Positions 29,717 to 40,806 of a stretch of DNA of 64,000 nucleotides are shown here, in pieces. The stretch is from Mangrovibacter plantisponsor. Lineage in GTDB: Bacteria > Pseudomonadota > Gammaproteobacteria > Enterobacterales > Enterobacteriaceae. Every line of letters starts with the position of its first letter. Position 1 is the first letter of the stretch. The notes under the pieces are model-generated. The model was given only the letters and a program-made list of their open reading frames with translations. It did not search any database and was not told the DNA's origin. Where the stretch lies: the NCBI RefSeq assembly GCF_003182475.1, contig NZ_QGTS01000004.1:1-64000 (forward strand), written 5' to 3'. Position numbers and translations under genes: made by a program.

Positions 29717-30925
29717 TTAACCGTAAGTCGGCAAAAAGTCCTGAGTAATCGCCGCCTCTGGCTTACCTTCCTGCCAGTAAGGCGACAGTGTACGCAACCG
29801 GGAAACAATCGCCGGGAGTTGCTCAATGACGTAATCAATCTCTTTCTCGCGGGTGTAACGTGACAGAGAAAAGCGAATACTGCCGTGGGCCGCAGTGTAG
29901 GGAATCGACATTGCCCGCATCACATGGGAAGGCTCCAGTGACCCGGAGGTACAGGCGCTGCCACTTGATGCCGCAATCCCCACCTGGTTCATCAACAGTA
30001 AAATGGCTTCCCCCTCGATAAACTCAAACGCGATATTCAGTGTATTGGGGGTTCTTGGCTGGCCCTGGCCCATCACCAGTGCATGAGGAATTTGCGCCAC
30101 CAGGCCTTGTTCCAGGCGCGAGCGCAGCGCTTCAATGCCACTTTGCATCATGGGCATATGAATATCTGCCAGCTCACTGGCCGCGCCCATTCCCACAATA
30201 CCGGCGATATTTTCGGTGCCAGCCCGGCGGCCACGCTCCTGGTGCCCGCCACGCAGGAAGGGGCGGAAACGTGTATTGCGGCGGATATACAGCGCACCAA
30301 TGCCTTTTGGCCCGTGGAATTTGTGGCCGGAGCAGGAAAGCATATCAATGGCGGTATTTGCCAGCGATATTGGGCATTTCCCAACAAACTGCACTGCATC
30401 ACAGTGAAAGAGGATGTCCTGCTCATGGGCCATCTCCGCCATTTCTGGCACAGGGAAAACCACGCCAGTTTCATTGTTGGCCCACATCACAGTGACCAGC
30501 GCGACATTGGGGTTTAGCAGAGCGCGGTACTGCTCCAGATCCAACGCCCCTTGCTCATTGACGGCCAGGCGATGAATGGTATACCCCATGCGTTCAAGGT
30601 TTTCGCAAACCGCGAGCGTCGCAGGGTGTTCCACCGCCGTCGTAATTATCTCTTTTTTCTCAGGCGCCAGGGTCACCGCCGAATGGATAGCGGTAGATGT
30701 CGCTTCCGTGGCACAAGAAGTAAACACAATTTCACTTTCATAGCTTGCGCCTAATAACGTAGCCAGCTGTGCCCTTGCCCGGGCCAGTGCCACGCGTCCC
30801 GGCCCGCCGAAGTCATGAATAGAGGACGGGTTACCATAATGCTCAGTGAGATAAGGCATCATTGCTTCGAGCACCATCGGGTCAAGACGCGTAGTTGCAT
30901 TATTATCAAGATAAACAGGTTTCAT
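29717..30925 (-). CDS. nifS: NifS, cysteine desulfurase
   Basis: A 402-residue PLP enzyme that takes sulfur from cysteine for nitrogenase Fe-S clusters. The PLP lysine is in SCSGHKFHGPKGIGALY. The persulfide cysteine is in ASSGSACTSGSLEPSH near residue 328. The N-terminus MKPVYLDNNATTRLDP is canonical. It lies between its scaffold partner nifU and nifV. Confidence 0.97.
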   Translation of the reverse strand: MKPVYLDNNATTRLDPMVLEAMMPYLTEHYGNPSSIHDFGGPGRVALARARAQLATLLGASYESEIVFTSCATEATSTAIHSAVTLAPEKKEIITTAVEHPATLAVCENLERMGYTIHRLAVNEQGALDLEQYRALLNPNVALVTVMWANNETGVVFPVPEMAEMAHEQDILFHCDAVQFVGKCPISLANTAIDMLSCSGHKFHGPKGIGALYIRRNTRFRPFLRGGHQERGRRAGTENIAGIVGMGAASELADIHMPMMQSGIEALRSRLEQGLVAQIPHALVMGQGQPRTPNTLNIAFEFIEGEAILLLMNQVGIAASSGSACTSGSLEPSHVMRAMSIPYTAAHGSIRFSLSRYTREKEIDYVIEQLPAIVSRLRTLSPYWQEGKPEAAITQDFLPTYG

Positions 30926-30954
30926 TCCGACTTCCTCTCTCAGTCAATAAACAC

Positions 30955-31791
30955 TCAGGCAGCAATCACTTCCATGTAACAACCCATCCGTTCAACCAAC
31001 TTCTGCTGAAGCCAGCTCAGTGTCATATCGGTCATCATGCAGCCACTGCAGCTGCCGCTCAGGCAGACGCGCACCTGGCTCCCTTCCACACTGACCAGTG
31101 ACATATCGCCACCGTCCGCCTGGATATAAGGCCGTAATTCCGCAACGGTATCGGCTACTGTCTGCCAGGCCGGGTCATTTTCTGCTGCAACAGGTACCGC
31201 TATCTGGGTTGCAACTGCCGGGGCTTCTTTAAGAATTTGTTCGAGTGCCAGTTCAATTTTTTCATGGCACGCTGTGCATCCCCCACCCGCTTTGGTGTAG
31301 TTGATAACTTCCTGCAAAGTGGTCAGCCCGTTGGCAAGCACCGCCCGGCGAATTTGGCCTTCATCTACCGCGAAACATTTGCAGATAAGCGCACCTTCTT
31401 CGTGGTCATCTTCAAGGGTTTCACCGTTATACTGGGCAATAGCGGCTCGCAATGCCTCCTGGCCCATAACCGAGCAGTGCATTTTTTCCGGTGGCAGGCC
31501 ATCGAGATAGTCGGCAATTTGTTGGTTGGTCAGTTGCCCGGCTTCTTCCAGCGTATGGCCGATAATCAGTTCCGTCAGTGCGGATGATGACGCGATGGCA
31601 CTCCCGCAACCAAAGGTCTGAAACCCGGCATCAAGAATCACCCGGGTTTCAGGGTCAACCCGCAGCATCAGCCGTAATGCATCGCCACAACTCAGTGAGC
31701 CTACATCGCCCACAGCGTTGGCATCCGCCACCACTTTGGCGTTGCGCGGGTTAAAAAAATGGTCTTTCACTTTTTCTGAGTAATTCCACAT
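30955..31791 (-). CDS. nifU: NifU, Fe-S cluster scaffold
   Basis: A 278-residue three-part scaffold. The IscU-like domain (about 1-125) has cysteines in [22 protein letters not shown] and KMHCSVMG. The central [2Fe-2S] domain has CKCFAVDE and GGCTACHEK. The C-terminal Nfu domain (about 205-278) has [11 protein letters not shown]. It receives sulfur from NifS and passes clusters to NifH and NifDK. A sigma-54 promoter lies 70-100 bases upstream, so the nifUSVWZM run can be transcribed separately. Confidence 0.97.
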   Translation of the reverse strand: MWNYSEKVKDHFFNPRNAKVVADANAVGDVGSLSCGDALRLMLRVDPETRVILDAGFQTFGCGSAIASSSALTELIIGHTLEEAGQLTNQQIADYLDGLPPEKMHCSVMGQEALRAAIAQYNGETLEDDHEEGALICKCFAVDEGQIRRAVLANGLTTLQEVINYTKAGGGCTACHEKIELALEQILKEAPAVATQIAVPVAAENDPAWQTVADTVAELRPYIQADGGDMSLVSVEGSQVRVCLSGSCSGCMMTDMTLSWLQQKLVERMGCYMEVIAA

Positions 31792-31872
31792 AGCCTGGCT
31801 CCCAATAGGGGGAGTAACCCCCGTTGTTGTCGTGTCGCCTGCTGTGTTTTGTCAGCCTGCGCTTTAGGTATC

Positions 31873-31888
31873 AGCAAATGCGATGCCA
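31873..31888 (-). promoter_or_regulatory. Sigma-54 promoter of nifUSVWZM
   Basis: Minus strand TGGCATCGCATTTGCT: -24 TGGCA at 31888-31884 and -12 TTGCT with correct spacing. The start would be near 31862, about 70 bases before nifU. Confidence 0.85.
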
Positions 31889-31970
31889 CCTAAAAACTCT
31901 TTTTAAAACAATGCGAAATATAAAAACTGTCAGGTTTGCAAATTCGCAATGTGGGCATTTATGTCGGGTT

Positions 31971-31986
31971 TGTCACAGAAATGACA
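31971..31986 (-). promoter_or_regulatory. NifA upstream activator site for nifU
   Basis: TGT-N10-ACA (TGTCACAGAAATGACA), about 117 bases upstream of the predicted nifU start and only five bases past the nifX stop. Confidence 0.8.
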
Positions 31987-31991
31987 TCAAC

Positions 31992-32456
31992 TTACTGGCT
32001 GGCGTCTTCTTCCCAGTGTGTTTCCTGAAGCAGCCTGTCAAAACGGTCTGGCTCACGCTGGCGGCGCTGGGTGCGTTGTTCGTTTTCCGCCCAGCACGCC
32101 TGGATCTGTTCCAGCAACTGTGCAATCGGGGTTCCCTGGCTGACACGCACCGCTCTCACCCCCACCTGTAGTAACTGGCGAAATACCACATCACCAATTG
32201 CCACACAGTAGAGCGATACACAATCTTCGAGAGCCTCAATACGGCTGTTGAGCTTTTGCTCCTGGTGGCCACATACCACTGTAAAATCGACCACTTTCAG
32301 CAGTGTCACCTGGTCTTCGCGCACGCCGTACACCACCAGCCGGGGCGTGGCACCAAAATGTTGGTCAACATGGTGATAATCTGAACTGGCGAATGCCACA
32401 CGCATTGACCAGTCGCTGGTGCACACAGTGCGAAAATTACGGTTAACAGGATGCAT
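31992..32456 (-). CDS. nifX: NifX, FeMo-co precursor carrier
   Basis: A 154-residue protein of the NifX/NafY family that binds NifB-co and passes precursors to NifEN. The block MRVAFASSDYHHVDQHFGAT is diagnostic. The ATG at 32456 (MHPVNRNF) has an AAGGAG site inside the end of nifN, giving a 14-base overlap; the frame extension to 32486 is not conserved. Confidence 0.94.
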   Translation of the reverse strand: MHPVNRNFRTVCTSDWSMRVAFASSDYHHVDQHFGATPRLVVYGVREDQVTLLKVVDFTVVCGHQEQKLNSRIEALEDCVSLYCVAIGDVVFRQLLQVGVRAVRVSQGTPIAQLLEQIQACWAENEQRTQRRQREPDRFDRLLQETHWEEDASQ

Positions 32457-33828
32457 GGACCTGCTCCTTATCGGCTGCGCCGGCAAATTGTTGTTTCAGA
32501 GGAGAGCGCCATACTGGCGTGTGGTGATGGCGTTCCTGCATCAGATTCGCCAGTTCAAACAGCGTGTCACGGATACCGGCATAGCCCTGGCGCATACGCC
32601 GGAAAGTGCCTATCTGGTCATAGATGGGGAAGCCGGCACGAATCAGCGGGATCTTCATGTGATTTGCCAGGTCTGCCCCGTGGGAGTTACACACCAGTAA
32701 ATCAACCGGTGATGCCTCCAGCAGGTGTGCCATATCCTCCAGGTCACCAATTTTGACCTGGTCTACCGGCAGCGTTGCCAGGCCCTGCTGGTTAGTGGCT
32801 GCAATCACCGGGCCGGGTACCATGCCCTGGCTGACAGCAAAATCACACCATGCAGACAGCACATCACTTTCACCTGCCAGCGCAATATGCCTGCCCTGAA
32901 GCCATAAGTGGCAGTCAATCATGGCATCCTGCAACTGCCCGCGCTGGCGGGTTATCCATTCAGGTACATCATGCCCGGCAAGCTGGTGTAAATAGCTGAT
33001 AAACTTATCGACTTGTGCCAGTGTCATTAAATGAGGCAGAGCCAGCACGTCACCGCGGCTGCGTTGTTGTATCAGGCTGGCAGCGCGGCTTAATGAGCCC
33101 CCAATGACGATAGTGCCCATGCTCTGCCCCATTTGTTCAATCGCCCGCAGTGGCGTTCCCCCCTGGCTGACCGGGGTGAAATCGCCGGTCGCCAGGTGGC
33201 CGTCCATCGACATTGACAAATCTGGCAGGATCACAGGTTGCAGGCCAAACGCCTCCACATAGGTGCGAATAAGCTCGATATCACCGGGGGTGGTACTGTG
33301 GCTCAGTAAAATATTTACCCGTTTATTACGTTGGCGGGGTTGCGGCTCAGCAGGCACCCACTGAGTGATAACCTGCTCCACCAGCGCACTAAACCCATTT
33401 TCCAGCGAGCCATAAAAATCCGGCGTATTGACTGTCAACAATGCGACAGACTTAAAGCGCGTTTCCGTTGCCCGAAATTGCCCAATTGCCCGAGATAAAT
33501 CAGCCCCCTGCGCTTCGGACAACCCGGTACTTATCAGCACAATCATGCCGGGGGAGTGTTTGCCGCATAGTGTCGTCAGTGCCGTTACGATATTGTCGTC
33601 AGAGCCCATCACGGTAGTCGTGGGATCCATGGCGGTTGACTGAATGGGAACCGGCTCGCGAAAGTGCTGTATAAAAAAGACTTTGGCAAAAGAGCTGCAC
33701 CCCTGTGCGCCGTGAACCAGCGGCATCGAATGCTCCAGCCCCAGGCTTGCCAGAATAGCGCCGAGAGGTTGCCCACTTTTAATTGGGCTGGTTGCCAGCG
33801 GTTTTTGATTACGAATTACGGTTGCCAT
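32443..33828 (-). CDS. nifN: NifN, FeMo-co assembly scaffold beta subunit
   Basis: A 461-residue protein, paralogue of NifK, forming the NifEN complex on which FeMo-co is finished. It keeps SGQPLGAILASLGLEHSMPL and VHGAQGCSSFAKVFF near the N-terminus, with one of the P-cluster-type cysteines. It follows nifE after nine bases and overlaps nifX. Confidence 0.96.
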   Translation of the reverse strand: MATVIRNQKPLATSPIKSGQPLGAILASLGLEHSMPLVHGAQGCSSFAKVFFIQHFREPVPIQSTAMDPTTTVMGSDDNIVTALTTLCGKHSPGMIVLISTGLSEAQGADLSRAIGQFRATETRFKSVALLTVNTPDFYGSLENGFSALVEQVITQWVPAEPQPRQRNKRVNILLSHSTTPGDIELIRTYVEAFGLQPVILPDLSMSMDGHLATGDFTPVSQGGTPLRAIEQMGQSMGTIVIGGSLSRAASLIQQRSRGDVLALPHLMTLAQVDKFISYLHQLAGHDVPEWITRQRGQLQDAMIDCHLWLQGRHIALAGESDVLSAWCDFAVSQGMVPGPVIAATNQQGLATLPVDQVKIGDLEDMAHLLEASPVDLLVCNSHGADLANHMKIPLIRAGFPIYDQIGTFRRMRQGYAGIRDTLFELANLMQERHHHTPVWRSPLKQQFAGAADKEQVHASC

Positions 33829-33837
33829 AACACAGCC

Positions 33838-35214
33838 TTAGCCCAGCCAGGGCGCACGTTGATGGGATTGCGCCCAGACAGGGCTTTCCAGCGTCAGGCA
33901 CAACGACTGTGCCATCGCCACCAGGCCGGTATAACCGGCATAGGCATGTTCACGCTCCTGGTTGATATCCAGAAACGGCAGGCGGGCTTTCCATGCGGTA
34001 TACATGTTGCGCCCACCCGCAATCATCATGTCGGCGTTGTAGCGGTACACCACATCCAGCAAAGTGCGGGCATTCCCTTCTTCGAGCATGATGGCGTCTT
34101 CCCCCATCAACTCGCGGATCCGTTGCTTATCTTCTTCGGTTGATTTCCGGGTGCCGGTTGCCACTACCTGCATTCCCAAATCCTGGAGTGCCGAAACAAT
34201 TGACCAGGACTTCACACCGCCGGTGTAAAGCAGCACTTTGCGGCCAGCCAGGCGTGCACGATAAGGTTGTAATGCCTGTTCAACCCAGGCTTCTTCGCGG
34301 GCAATAACTGCTTCGGTGCGCGTTAGCAAATCGTCATCGTTGAGCAGTGCCGCCAGTTTAAGTAAGGAATCCCGCATTGCGCGGATCCCATAAAAACTGC
34401 CTTCAAACCAGGGTGTCTGGTAACGCTCCTGCAACTGGCGGGCTACGTTAATCAATGCCCGGGAACAAACCAGCATGTTCGCCTGCGCACGGTGCATGGT
34501 CTGGATTTCCTGGAAACGGCCATCGCCGGAAAGGCTGGCAAGCACCCGGATGCCCAGTTCATCCAGCAAGGGTTGTACCTGCCAAAACTCACCGGCAATA
34601 TTAAACTCGCCAATCAGGCCAATATCATGGCGATGTTCCGGTGCAACCGGGCTGCCCTCAGGCCAGGGCGCGGGTTCACGCTGACCTATCACTTTTTTCA
34701 CCAGCACTTCGCCGGCAATACGGTTACCCAGGTTTTTGTTGCCGTAAAAACCGGCCGCATCAACGCACACCACAGGTGTTCCTGTATCCTGCTCTGCAGC
34801 CCGGCATACCGCTTCTATGTCATCACCTTCCATTGCCGGTACACAGGTGTTGTAAATAAAGACTGCCGCGGGGTGGTAATGCTGCACAATGTGCCGAACG
34901 GCGTGGAACAGGCGGCGTTCTCCGCGCCCCATGATGACATCCTGCTCGCTCAGGTCGGTGGTGAATCCCAGGCGGTTAATCTCCGGCCCGGAACTCTGGC
35001 TACCACGGTTATCCCATGAACTGCCTGCACAGCCGATTGGCCCGTGAACAAGATGCGCAACATCCGCAAGAGGTAAGAGTGTGATTTGGGCGCCATCAAA
35101 AGCGCAACCGCCAACAGTCGCACCGGGCTTGGGTGCGCTGCATCCCATTTTCTGCTTGTGATTATGTTCACAGGCAGGTTCATCAAGTAATGCCAGTATT
35201 TCATTACCTTTCAT
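33838..35214 (-). CDS. nifE: NifE, FeMo-co assembly scaffold alpha subunit
   Basis: A 458-residue paralogue of NifD, partner of NifN. Cysteine motifs include [34 protein letters not shown] and [14 protein letters not shown]. The ATG at 35214 ([13 protein letters not shown]) is the conserved start; the 17-residue extension to 35265 would overlap the sigma-54 promoter. It begins the nifENX operon. Confidence 0.97.
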   Translation of the reverse strand: MKGNEILALLDEPACEHNHKQKMGCSAPKPGATVGGCAFDGAQITLLPLADVAHLVHGPIGCAGSSWDNRGSQSSGPEINRLGFTTDLSEQDVIMGRGERRLFHAVRHIVQHYHPAAVFIYNTCVPAMEGDDIEAVCRAAEQDTGTPVVCVDAAGFYGNKNLGNRIAGEVLVKKVIGQREPAPWPEGSPVAPEHRHDIGLIGEFNIAGEFWQVQPLLDELGIRVLASLSGDGRFQEIQTMHRAQANMLVCSRALINVARQLQERYQTPWFEGSFYGIRAMRDSLLKLAALLNDDDLLTRTEAVIAREEAWVEQALQPYRARLAGRKVLLYTGGVKSWSIVSALQDLGMQVVATGTRKSTEEDKQRIRELMGEDAIMLEEGNARTLLDVVYRYNADMMIAGGRNMYTAWKARLPFLDINQEREHAYAGYTGLVAMAQSLCLTLESPVWAQSHQRAPWLG

Positions 35215-35253
35215 TGCAGTCTCACCTTGTTGTTGGCCCAGTAACAAGTAAGG

Positions 35254-35269
35254 TGCAAGAGTCATTCCA
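35254..35269 (-). promoter_or_regulatory. Sigma-54 promoter of nifENX
   Basis: Minus strand TGGAATGACTCTTGCA: -24 TGG at 35269-35267 and -12 TTGCA at 35258-35254. The start would be near 35243, about 30 bases before nifE. Confidence 0.85.
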
Positions 35270-35270
35270 T

Positions 35271-35283
35271 AATCAACTTATTG
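35271..35283 (+). promoter_or_regulatory. IHF site in the nifE upstream region
   Basis: AATCAACTTATTG matches the IHF consensus WATCAANNNNTTR at every fixed position. It sits between the NifA site (35303-35318) and the -24 element, where IHF would bend DNA to bring NifA to sigma-54 polymerase. Confidence 0.8.
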
Positions 35284-35302
35284 ATTTTTAAAGTTTTAAT
35301 TT

Positions 35303-35318
35303 TGTAGGTTTTATAACA
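35303..35318 (-). promoter_or_regulatory. NifA activator site for nifE
   Basis: TGT-N10-ACA (TGTAGGTTTTATAACA), about 68 bases upstream of the predicted start, nearer than usual. I saw no second full site in 35319-35483. Confidence 0.6.
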
Positions 35319-35483
35319 AAAGGAATGGACATCACAAAAAAATGGCGACAGTGTCTGTCGCCGAAGTGTGTGAATCACGTACTACTTGTGGTGCACCTGG
35401 CGGTGACACCCTGCGGTTGTTAGCCGCTTATCCATTGCTGCTCGCAATGTTTTTTTGCCGAACTTAATGAATTGTTGCCGATA

Positions 35484-36143
35484 TCAAAAAACACGTTGCT
35501 CCAGCGGGTTATCCCGGCCGAGGCGGCGTGCCAGCCAGGGTGGAAGGCTGCTGGTCAGCATCTGCAGCACACTCTGGCATTGATCCTCTATGGTTGTTCC
35601 GGCTGTCACTTTCATGGGGTGAATATTATAGCGAATCAGCCTTGCCGCAGCCGGCCCGCCTATTGCTTCACAAAACAACAACTGGCAGTCGTCCACCAGC
35701 CGTGCCCGGGTCTCGTTATCTTCCTGGTCAGCAACTACCGCGAAACGACGCAACCCGGTTAACCAGTAACCGTCTTCATCGAAACCATAGATAAAGAACA
35801 ACCGGCACTGGCCAAAGTGACCATCAATGTTGAGACCATCCTGAGAGGCAAATGCCGCCTGAATTTGCGCTGGCCGGTGAGTGGGCGGCACAACACTTAA
35901 ATGCTCAGGCAATTCACCGTGCAGGCAGGCCGAAACCTGTTGCCAGCGGGCAAATGTCATGCAGTCGGCATCACCAGGGTAGGAGGCTTCCAGTTGCGAA
36001 ATGGACAGCCCTTCCAGCCAGCTTAACGAGGGCGATGGTGCTTTATCGCCGCCCAGCCAGCTAATCACCTGCTTAGGGGGAAGCTCTGGCAGCACCTGAA
36101 TCAGTGCAAACAGACGCCAGAACAGTTCATCATCACTGGACAT
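35484..36143 (-). CDS. nifY: NifY, apo-nitrogenase/cofactor-binding protein
   Basis: A 219-residue member of the NifX/NafY family. In Klebsiella it binds apo-NifDK until FeMo-co is inserted. The C-terminal cofactor-binding half contains SQDGLNIDGHFGQCRLFFIY and RLIRYNIHPMKVTAGTTIED. The ATG at 36143 (MSSDDELFWRLFAL) matches the family; the 46-residue upstream frame overlaps nifT and is rejected. Confidence 0.95.
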   Translation of the reverse strand: MSSDDELFWRLFALIQVLPELPPKQVISWLGGDKAPSPSLSWLEGLSISQLEASYPGDADCMTFARWQQVSACLHGELPEHLSVVPPTHRPAQIQAAFASQDGLNIDGHFGQCRLFFIYGFDEDGYWLTGLRRFAVVADQEDNETRARLVDDCQLLFCEAIGGPAAARLIRYNIHPMKVTAGTTIEDQCQSVLQMLTSSLPPWLARRLGRDNPLEQRVF

Positions 36144-36156
36144 TGTCTTGCTCCTG

Positions 36157-36372
36157 TTATAACGCAGCACGTGTGGCCCGAAGTGAAACAGGGAAAACGG
36201 GTCTGGGTACCTGCGGGTGGACGTGATATGCCCGACCGCCTTCCAGCTCAATCCGGCCGCCCCAGTTGTCATGCTGATCAAACTCGACCGCAGTCACTTT
36301 GGCTTCCAGATCAAGTTTTGCTATGTAGCAATACAGCGCCTGATCGCGCTGACGAAAAATCACCATTGGCAC
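36157..36372 (-). CDS. nifT: NifT, small nif-conserved protein
   Basis: A 71-residue protein of the NifT/FixU family with unknown biochemical role, not essential in Klebsiella. The conserved pattern is MPMVIFRQRD-x-L-x-CYIAKLDLEAKV, then WGGRIELEGGRAYHVHPQ and PVFPVSLRATRAAL. It lies between nifK and nifY in the usual order. Confidence 0.95.
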   Translation of the reverse strand: MPMVIFRQRDQALYCYIAKLDLEAKVTAVEFDQHDNWGGRIELEGGRAYHVHPQVPRPVFPVSLRATRAAL

Positions 36373-36392
36373 AGGGCATCCTCCTCATTATC

Positions 36393-36415
36393 AGACCCGA
36401 CAAAGTATCGGGTCT
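36393..36415 (-). other. Hairpin between nifK and nifT
   Basis: AGACCCGA and TCGGGTCT form a perfect eight-base stem with a seven-base loop. There is no following T run on the minus strand. It may protect the nifHDK mRNA 3' end or lower read-through into nifTY. Confidence 0.55.
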
Positions 36416-36435
36416 TTGATCAGCGACATAAACCG

Positions 36436-38001
36436 TTAACGAACCAGGTCAAAGTTGTAGTCAGTTTTGCCGAGTTTCATGGTATCCCTGTCGAGTTTTT
36501 CGAGGACGGCGTTGACCAGGGTTGTCAGGATGGTCATGGCGCCTTCGTAGCCCCAGGTTGCCTGGCGGTGTAAATGATGGCGGTCAAACAACGGGAAGCC
36601 CAGGCGAATCAGTGGCACTTCAAACTGCTCACCTTTTGCCAGTGTGTCGCGCTGAATAAACTTGCCGTAGGAGTTACCAATCATAAAGTCAGGCTTGTTG
36701 GTGAACATCAATGAGCGGAAATGCCACAAGTCGCAGTTGATATACACTTCAGCTTCCTGCCCGTACGGGGAATCTGCCAGCATTTTTTTCATGGCTTTCA
36801 TCCAGCGCTTGTTGCCGTTGTGGCACAACACGGTGGTAGGTTCACAGCCAAGTTCCATTAAAAACTGCGTCATCCCCATCAGGAAATCCGGGTCGCCATA
36901 CAGTGCGAAGCGTTTACCATGCAACCAGGTGTGGGAGTCAATCATCATATCGACTAACCGGCCACGTTCCTGAGTCAGGCTGTCGGCAATGGGCTTCCCG
37001 GTCAGTGAACTGATGGTCATCAGCAGTTTGTCTGTCGCATCAAGGCCAATCGGAACCGCGACATCCGTTGCAGGCTGGTTCCACAACTCCTGAACCACTT
37101 TTTTGGTTTTAGTCAGGTGCCAGGGTTGCAACAGCAGGGTGTCGATAGCATCACCTGCTTCACGCATTTCCTGTTGACTGGTGCCGCCCGCGTACATGCG
37201 GTAGTGGCCATCTGCCGGGGTATCCAGCACTTCAGACGGGTCTGACAAAATGCTGCAGGCGACACCCATTTGCGCCATCATGCGTTTAATAACCCGGTAG
37301 TTACCCAAATAGGTTTCAAAACCGGTTACCACATTCAGTTTTTGGCGAGTGCCTGGCGCTGCAGGTTTATTCGGGTCCGCCAGCGTTTTTGCAACACCCT
37401 CAAACATGTTGTCCCAGCCCGTCACATGGCTGCCGATAAAGCTCGGCGTATGGGCAAATGGAATGGGCATATCTTCAGGAACATGGCCGTCTTTTTTCGC
37501 GTTACCGATAAACGCGTGGAGGTCATCACCGATAACTTCCGCCATACAGGTCGTTGATACGGCTATCATCTCTGGTTTGTACAATGCAGCCGCATTTTCC
37601 AATCCGCTGTTCATGTTGTTATTGCCACCAAACACCGCTGCATCTTCGGTCATCGAATCCGATACACAGGCAATGGGTTCTTTAAAATGGCGGCTAAAGT
37701 AGGTCCGGAAATATGCCACGCAGCCTTGAGAACCATGGACGTACGGCAAAGTATTGCTAAAACCCAGGGAACACAGCACTGCACCTAATGGCTGGCAGGC
37801 TTTGGCCGGGTCAACGGTCAGGGCTTCGCGTTTGAAATTAAGATCCTGGTATTCCTGAGTGGTAGTCCACTCAAAGACTTCCTGGACACGTTTTGGGTCA
37901 TGGCCTTCTTCGAGGGCCCGTTTGCTCCGGAACAAATCTTGGTATTCATCCTGCTCGAACAAGGGATAGCAGGGCTGAATGTTATCAGCAGATTGACTCA
38001 T
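36436..38001 (-). CDS. nifK: NifK, nitrogenase MoFe protein beta chain
   Basis: A 521-residue beta subunit of the alpha2beta2 MoFe protein. P-cluster cysteines are in AKACQPLGAVLCSLGF, VHGSQGCVAYFRTYF and STTCMAEVIGDDL. The length matches Klebsiella NifK. A GGAG site precedes the ATG. It lies 55 bases after nifD, in nifHDKTY. Confidence 0.98.
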   Translation of the reverse strand: MSQSADNIQPCYPLFEQDEYQDLFRSKRALEEGHDPKRVQEVFEWTTTQEYQDLNFKREALTVDPAKACQPLGAVLCSLGFSNTLPYVHGSQGCVAYFRTYFSRHFKEPIACVSDSMTEDAAVFGGNNNMNSGLENAAALYKPEMIAVSTTCMAEVIGDDLHAFIGNAKKDGHVPEDMPIPFAHTPSFIGSHVTGWDNMFEGVAKTLADPNKPAAPGTRQKLNVVTGFETYLGNYRVIKRMMAQMGVACSILSDPSEVLDTPADGHYRMYAGGTSQQEMREAGDAIDTLLLQPWHLTKTKKVVQELWNQPATDVAVPIGLDATDKLLMTISSLTGKPIADSLTQERGRLVDMMIDSHTWLHGKRFALYGDPDFLMGMTQFLMELGCEPTTVLCHNGNKRWMKAMKKMLADSPYGQEAEVYINCDLWHFRSLMFTNKPDFMIGNSYGKFIQRDTLAKGEQFEVPLIRLGFPLFDRHHLHRQATWGYEGAMTILTTLVNAVLEKLDRDTMKLGKTDYNFDLVR

Positions 38002-38056
38002 TTTTTTCGCTCCTCCCGCGCCACAAATCTGTGAACTGACGGGTCATCAGGATAAT

Positions 38057-39505
38057 TCAGGCGGTTTTTAACCAGGGTGCCGTCAGGGCGCTCCAGCTCG
38101 GATTATTCAGGGTCATGTCCATGTCACGGGCAAAAATGGCAAAGCCGTCATAGCCGTGATACGGGCCGGAGTAATCCCACGAGTGCATTTGGCGGAAAGG
38201 CATGCCCATTTTCTGGAAAATGTATTTTTCTTTAATACCAGCAGCAACCAGGTCAGGCTTGAGCGCTTTCACGAACTCTTCCAGCTCGTAACTACTCGCA
38301 TCATCAAACAGCAATGTGCCAGTTTTCAGCTCCGGTAATGTGCGGTCGTAGTCATCGTTGTGGGCAAATTCGAACCCGGCACCAATGATTTCCATCCCCA
38401 GGTCTTCATAAGCACCGATCACATGGCGGGAACGCAAACCACCGATATAAAGCAACACTTTGAGCCCTTCCAGCCGTGGCCGGTATTTGGCAATAATGGT
38501 GTCTGCCATGACCTGATGACGGGCAATCACCTCTTCCGCTTTTTGCTGGATAGTTTCGTCGAACTGAGCAGCAATTTTGCGCAATGATTCAGCGATTTTG
38601 GTCGGGCCAAAGAAGTTATATTCCATCCACGGAATGTTGTTCTGCTCTTCCATATGGCGTGCGATGTAGTTCATTGAGCGGTAGCAGTGCACGAGGTTAA
38701 GTTTCACTCGTGGCGTGTTTTCCATTTCAATCAATGTGCCATCACCTGACCACTGAGCGACAACTCGCAGGCCAATTTCTTCAAGCAAAATACGTGACGA
38801 CCAGGCATCCCCACCAATGTTGTAATCACCAATAATCGCGATATCGTAAGGCGTGGATTCAAACGGCTGGTCTTTGCGATTATCCAGGATCCAGTCACGG
38901 ATGACGTCGTTCGCAATATGGTGCCCTAAAGACTGGGATACCCCACGGAACCCTTCGCAACGCACCGGGATGACCGGTTTGCCAATTTTTTTGCGGCTGG
39001 CATTGGCTACGGCTTCAATGTTGTCGCCAATTAACCCCACCGGGCATTCAGACTGAATACTGATACCTTTGGTCAGCGGGAACAGCATTTCGATTTCGTC
39101 GATGACTTTATCGAGTTTTTTATCCCCACCGAACACAATGTCGCGTTCCTGAAAATCGGTGGTGAAGTTCACTGTCCCAAAGCTGTCGATACCACTCATC
39201 CCGGTGTAGTAGTTACGGCGCCCGGCACGGGAATACTGCCCGCAACCAACAGGCCCATGAGAAATGTGCGCCATATCTTTGATTGGCCCAAAGACCACGC
39301 CCTTGGAACCTGCGTAAGCGCAGCCGCGCACCGTCATTACGCCTGGCTGGGATTTACGGTTAGAAATAATACACTTGCCAACCGACTCCATTTCCTGGTC
39401 GGTGGACATAATGTGTTTTCGGCGTTCTTTACGCGTTTTTTCGGGGAAGACTTCCAGGACTTCCTCGACAATCGCCTGATGTTGCTCTGTCAGTGTACTT
39501 GACAT
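38057..39505 (-). CDS. nifD: NifD, nitrogenase MoFe protein alpha chain
   Basis: A 482-residue alpha subunit carrying FeMo-co. P-cluster cysteines lie in [31 protein letters not shown] and [15 protein letters not shown]. The FeMo-co ligands are the Cys in [15 protein letters not shown] and the His in [17 protein letters not shown]. These residues fit a molybdenum enzyme, not the vanadium or iron-only types. It is 62 bases after nifH. Confidence 0.98.
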   Translation of the reverse strand: MSSTLTEQHQAIVEEVLEVFPEKTRKERRKHIMSTDQEMESVGKCIISNRKSQPGVMTVRGCAYAGSKGVVFGPIKDMAHISHGPVGCGQYSRAGRRNYYTGMSGIDSFGTVNFTTDFQERDIVFGGDKKLDKVIDEIEMLFPLTKGISIQSECPVGLIGDNIEAVANASRKKIGKPVIPVRCEGFRGVSQSLGHHIANDVIRDWILDNRKDQPFESTPYDIAIIGDYNIGGDAWSSRILLEEIGLRVVAQWSGDGTLIEMENTPRVKLNLVHCYRSMNYIARHMEEQNNIPWMEYNFFGPTKIAESLRKIAAQFDETIQQKAEEVIARHQVMADTIIAKYRPRLEGLKVLLYIGGLRSRHVIGAYEDLGMEIIGAGFEFAHNDDYDRTLPELKTGTLLFDDASSYELEEFVKALKPDLVAAGIKEKYIFQKMGMPFRQMHSWDYSGPYHGYDGFAIFARDMDMTLNNPSWSALTAPWLKTA

Positions 39506-39567
39506 GTTCTACTCCTCATCTCCGCGGCTGCAGACCCTACACAGCCTGCGCCGCAGGTGAAATGGAC

Positions 39568-40563
<996 letters not shown>

Positions 40564-40614
40564 TCATATCCGCGCAGCAGACAAGACAAACTCCGAACCA
40601 ATTGTCGGGTATGT

Positions 40615-40630
40615 TGTGGTAAATAAGACA
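40615..40630 (-). promoter_or_regulatory. NifA upstream activator site for nifH
   Basis: TGT-N10-ACA (TGTGGTAAATAAGACA), centred about 142 bases upstream of the predicted start, at the classical enhancer position for nifH. Confidence 0.82.
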
Positions 40631-40806
40631 AAGTGGACAGCGCGCACAATCCCACTGGCACAATGTGATCCCGGTTGGAAAAATACGTGGTAATAGAGAA
40701 GAGAAAGTGAACGGGAGAGCCAGCAAGGTTTGCCCGGTTCCACAGTGACCTGAGCGGATTAAACCAGGAGCAATACGCTACAACCCGAAAGACAAACCCC
40801 ACAGAT

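Noticed and set aside
36393-36415. Hairpin between nifK and nifT as a strong terminator
   Set aside because: No T run follows, and nifT and nifY lie downstream in the same operon with no promoter of their own seen; kept as a possible mRNA-stability element instead.
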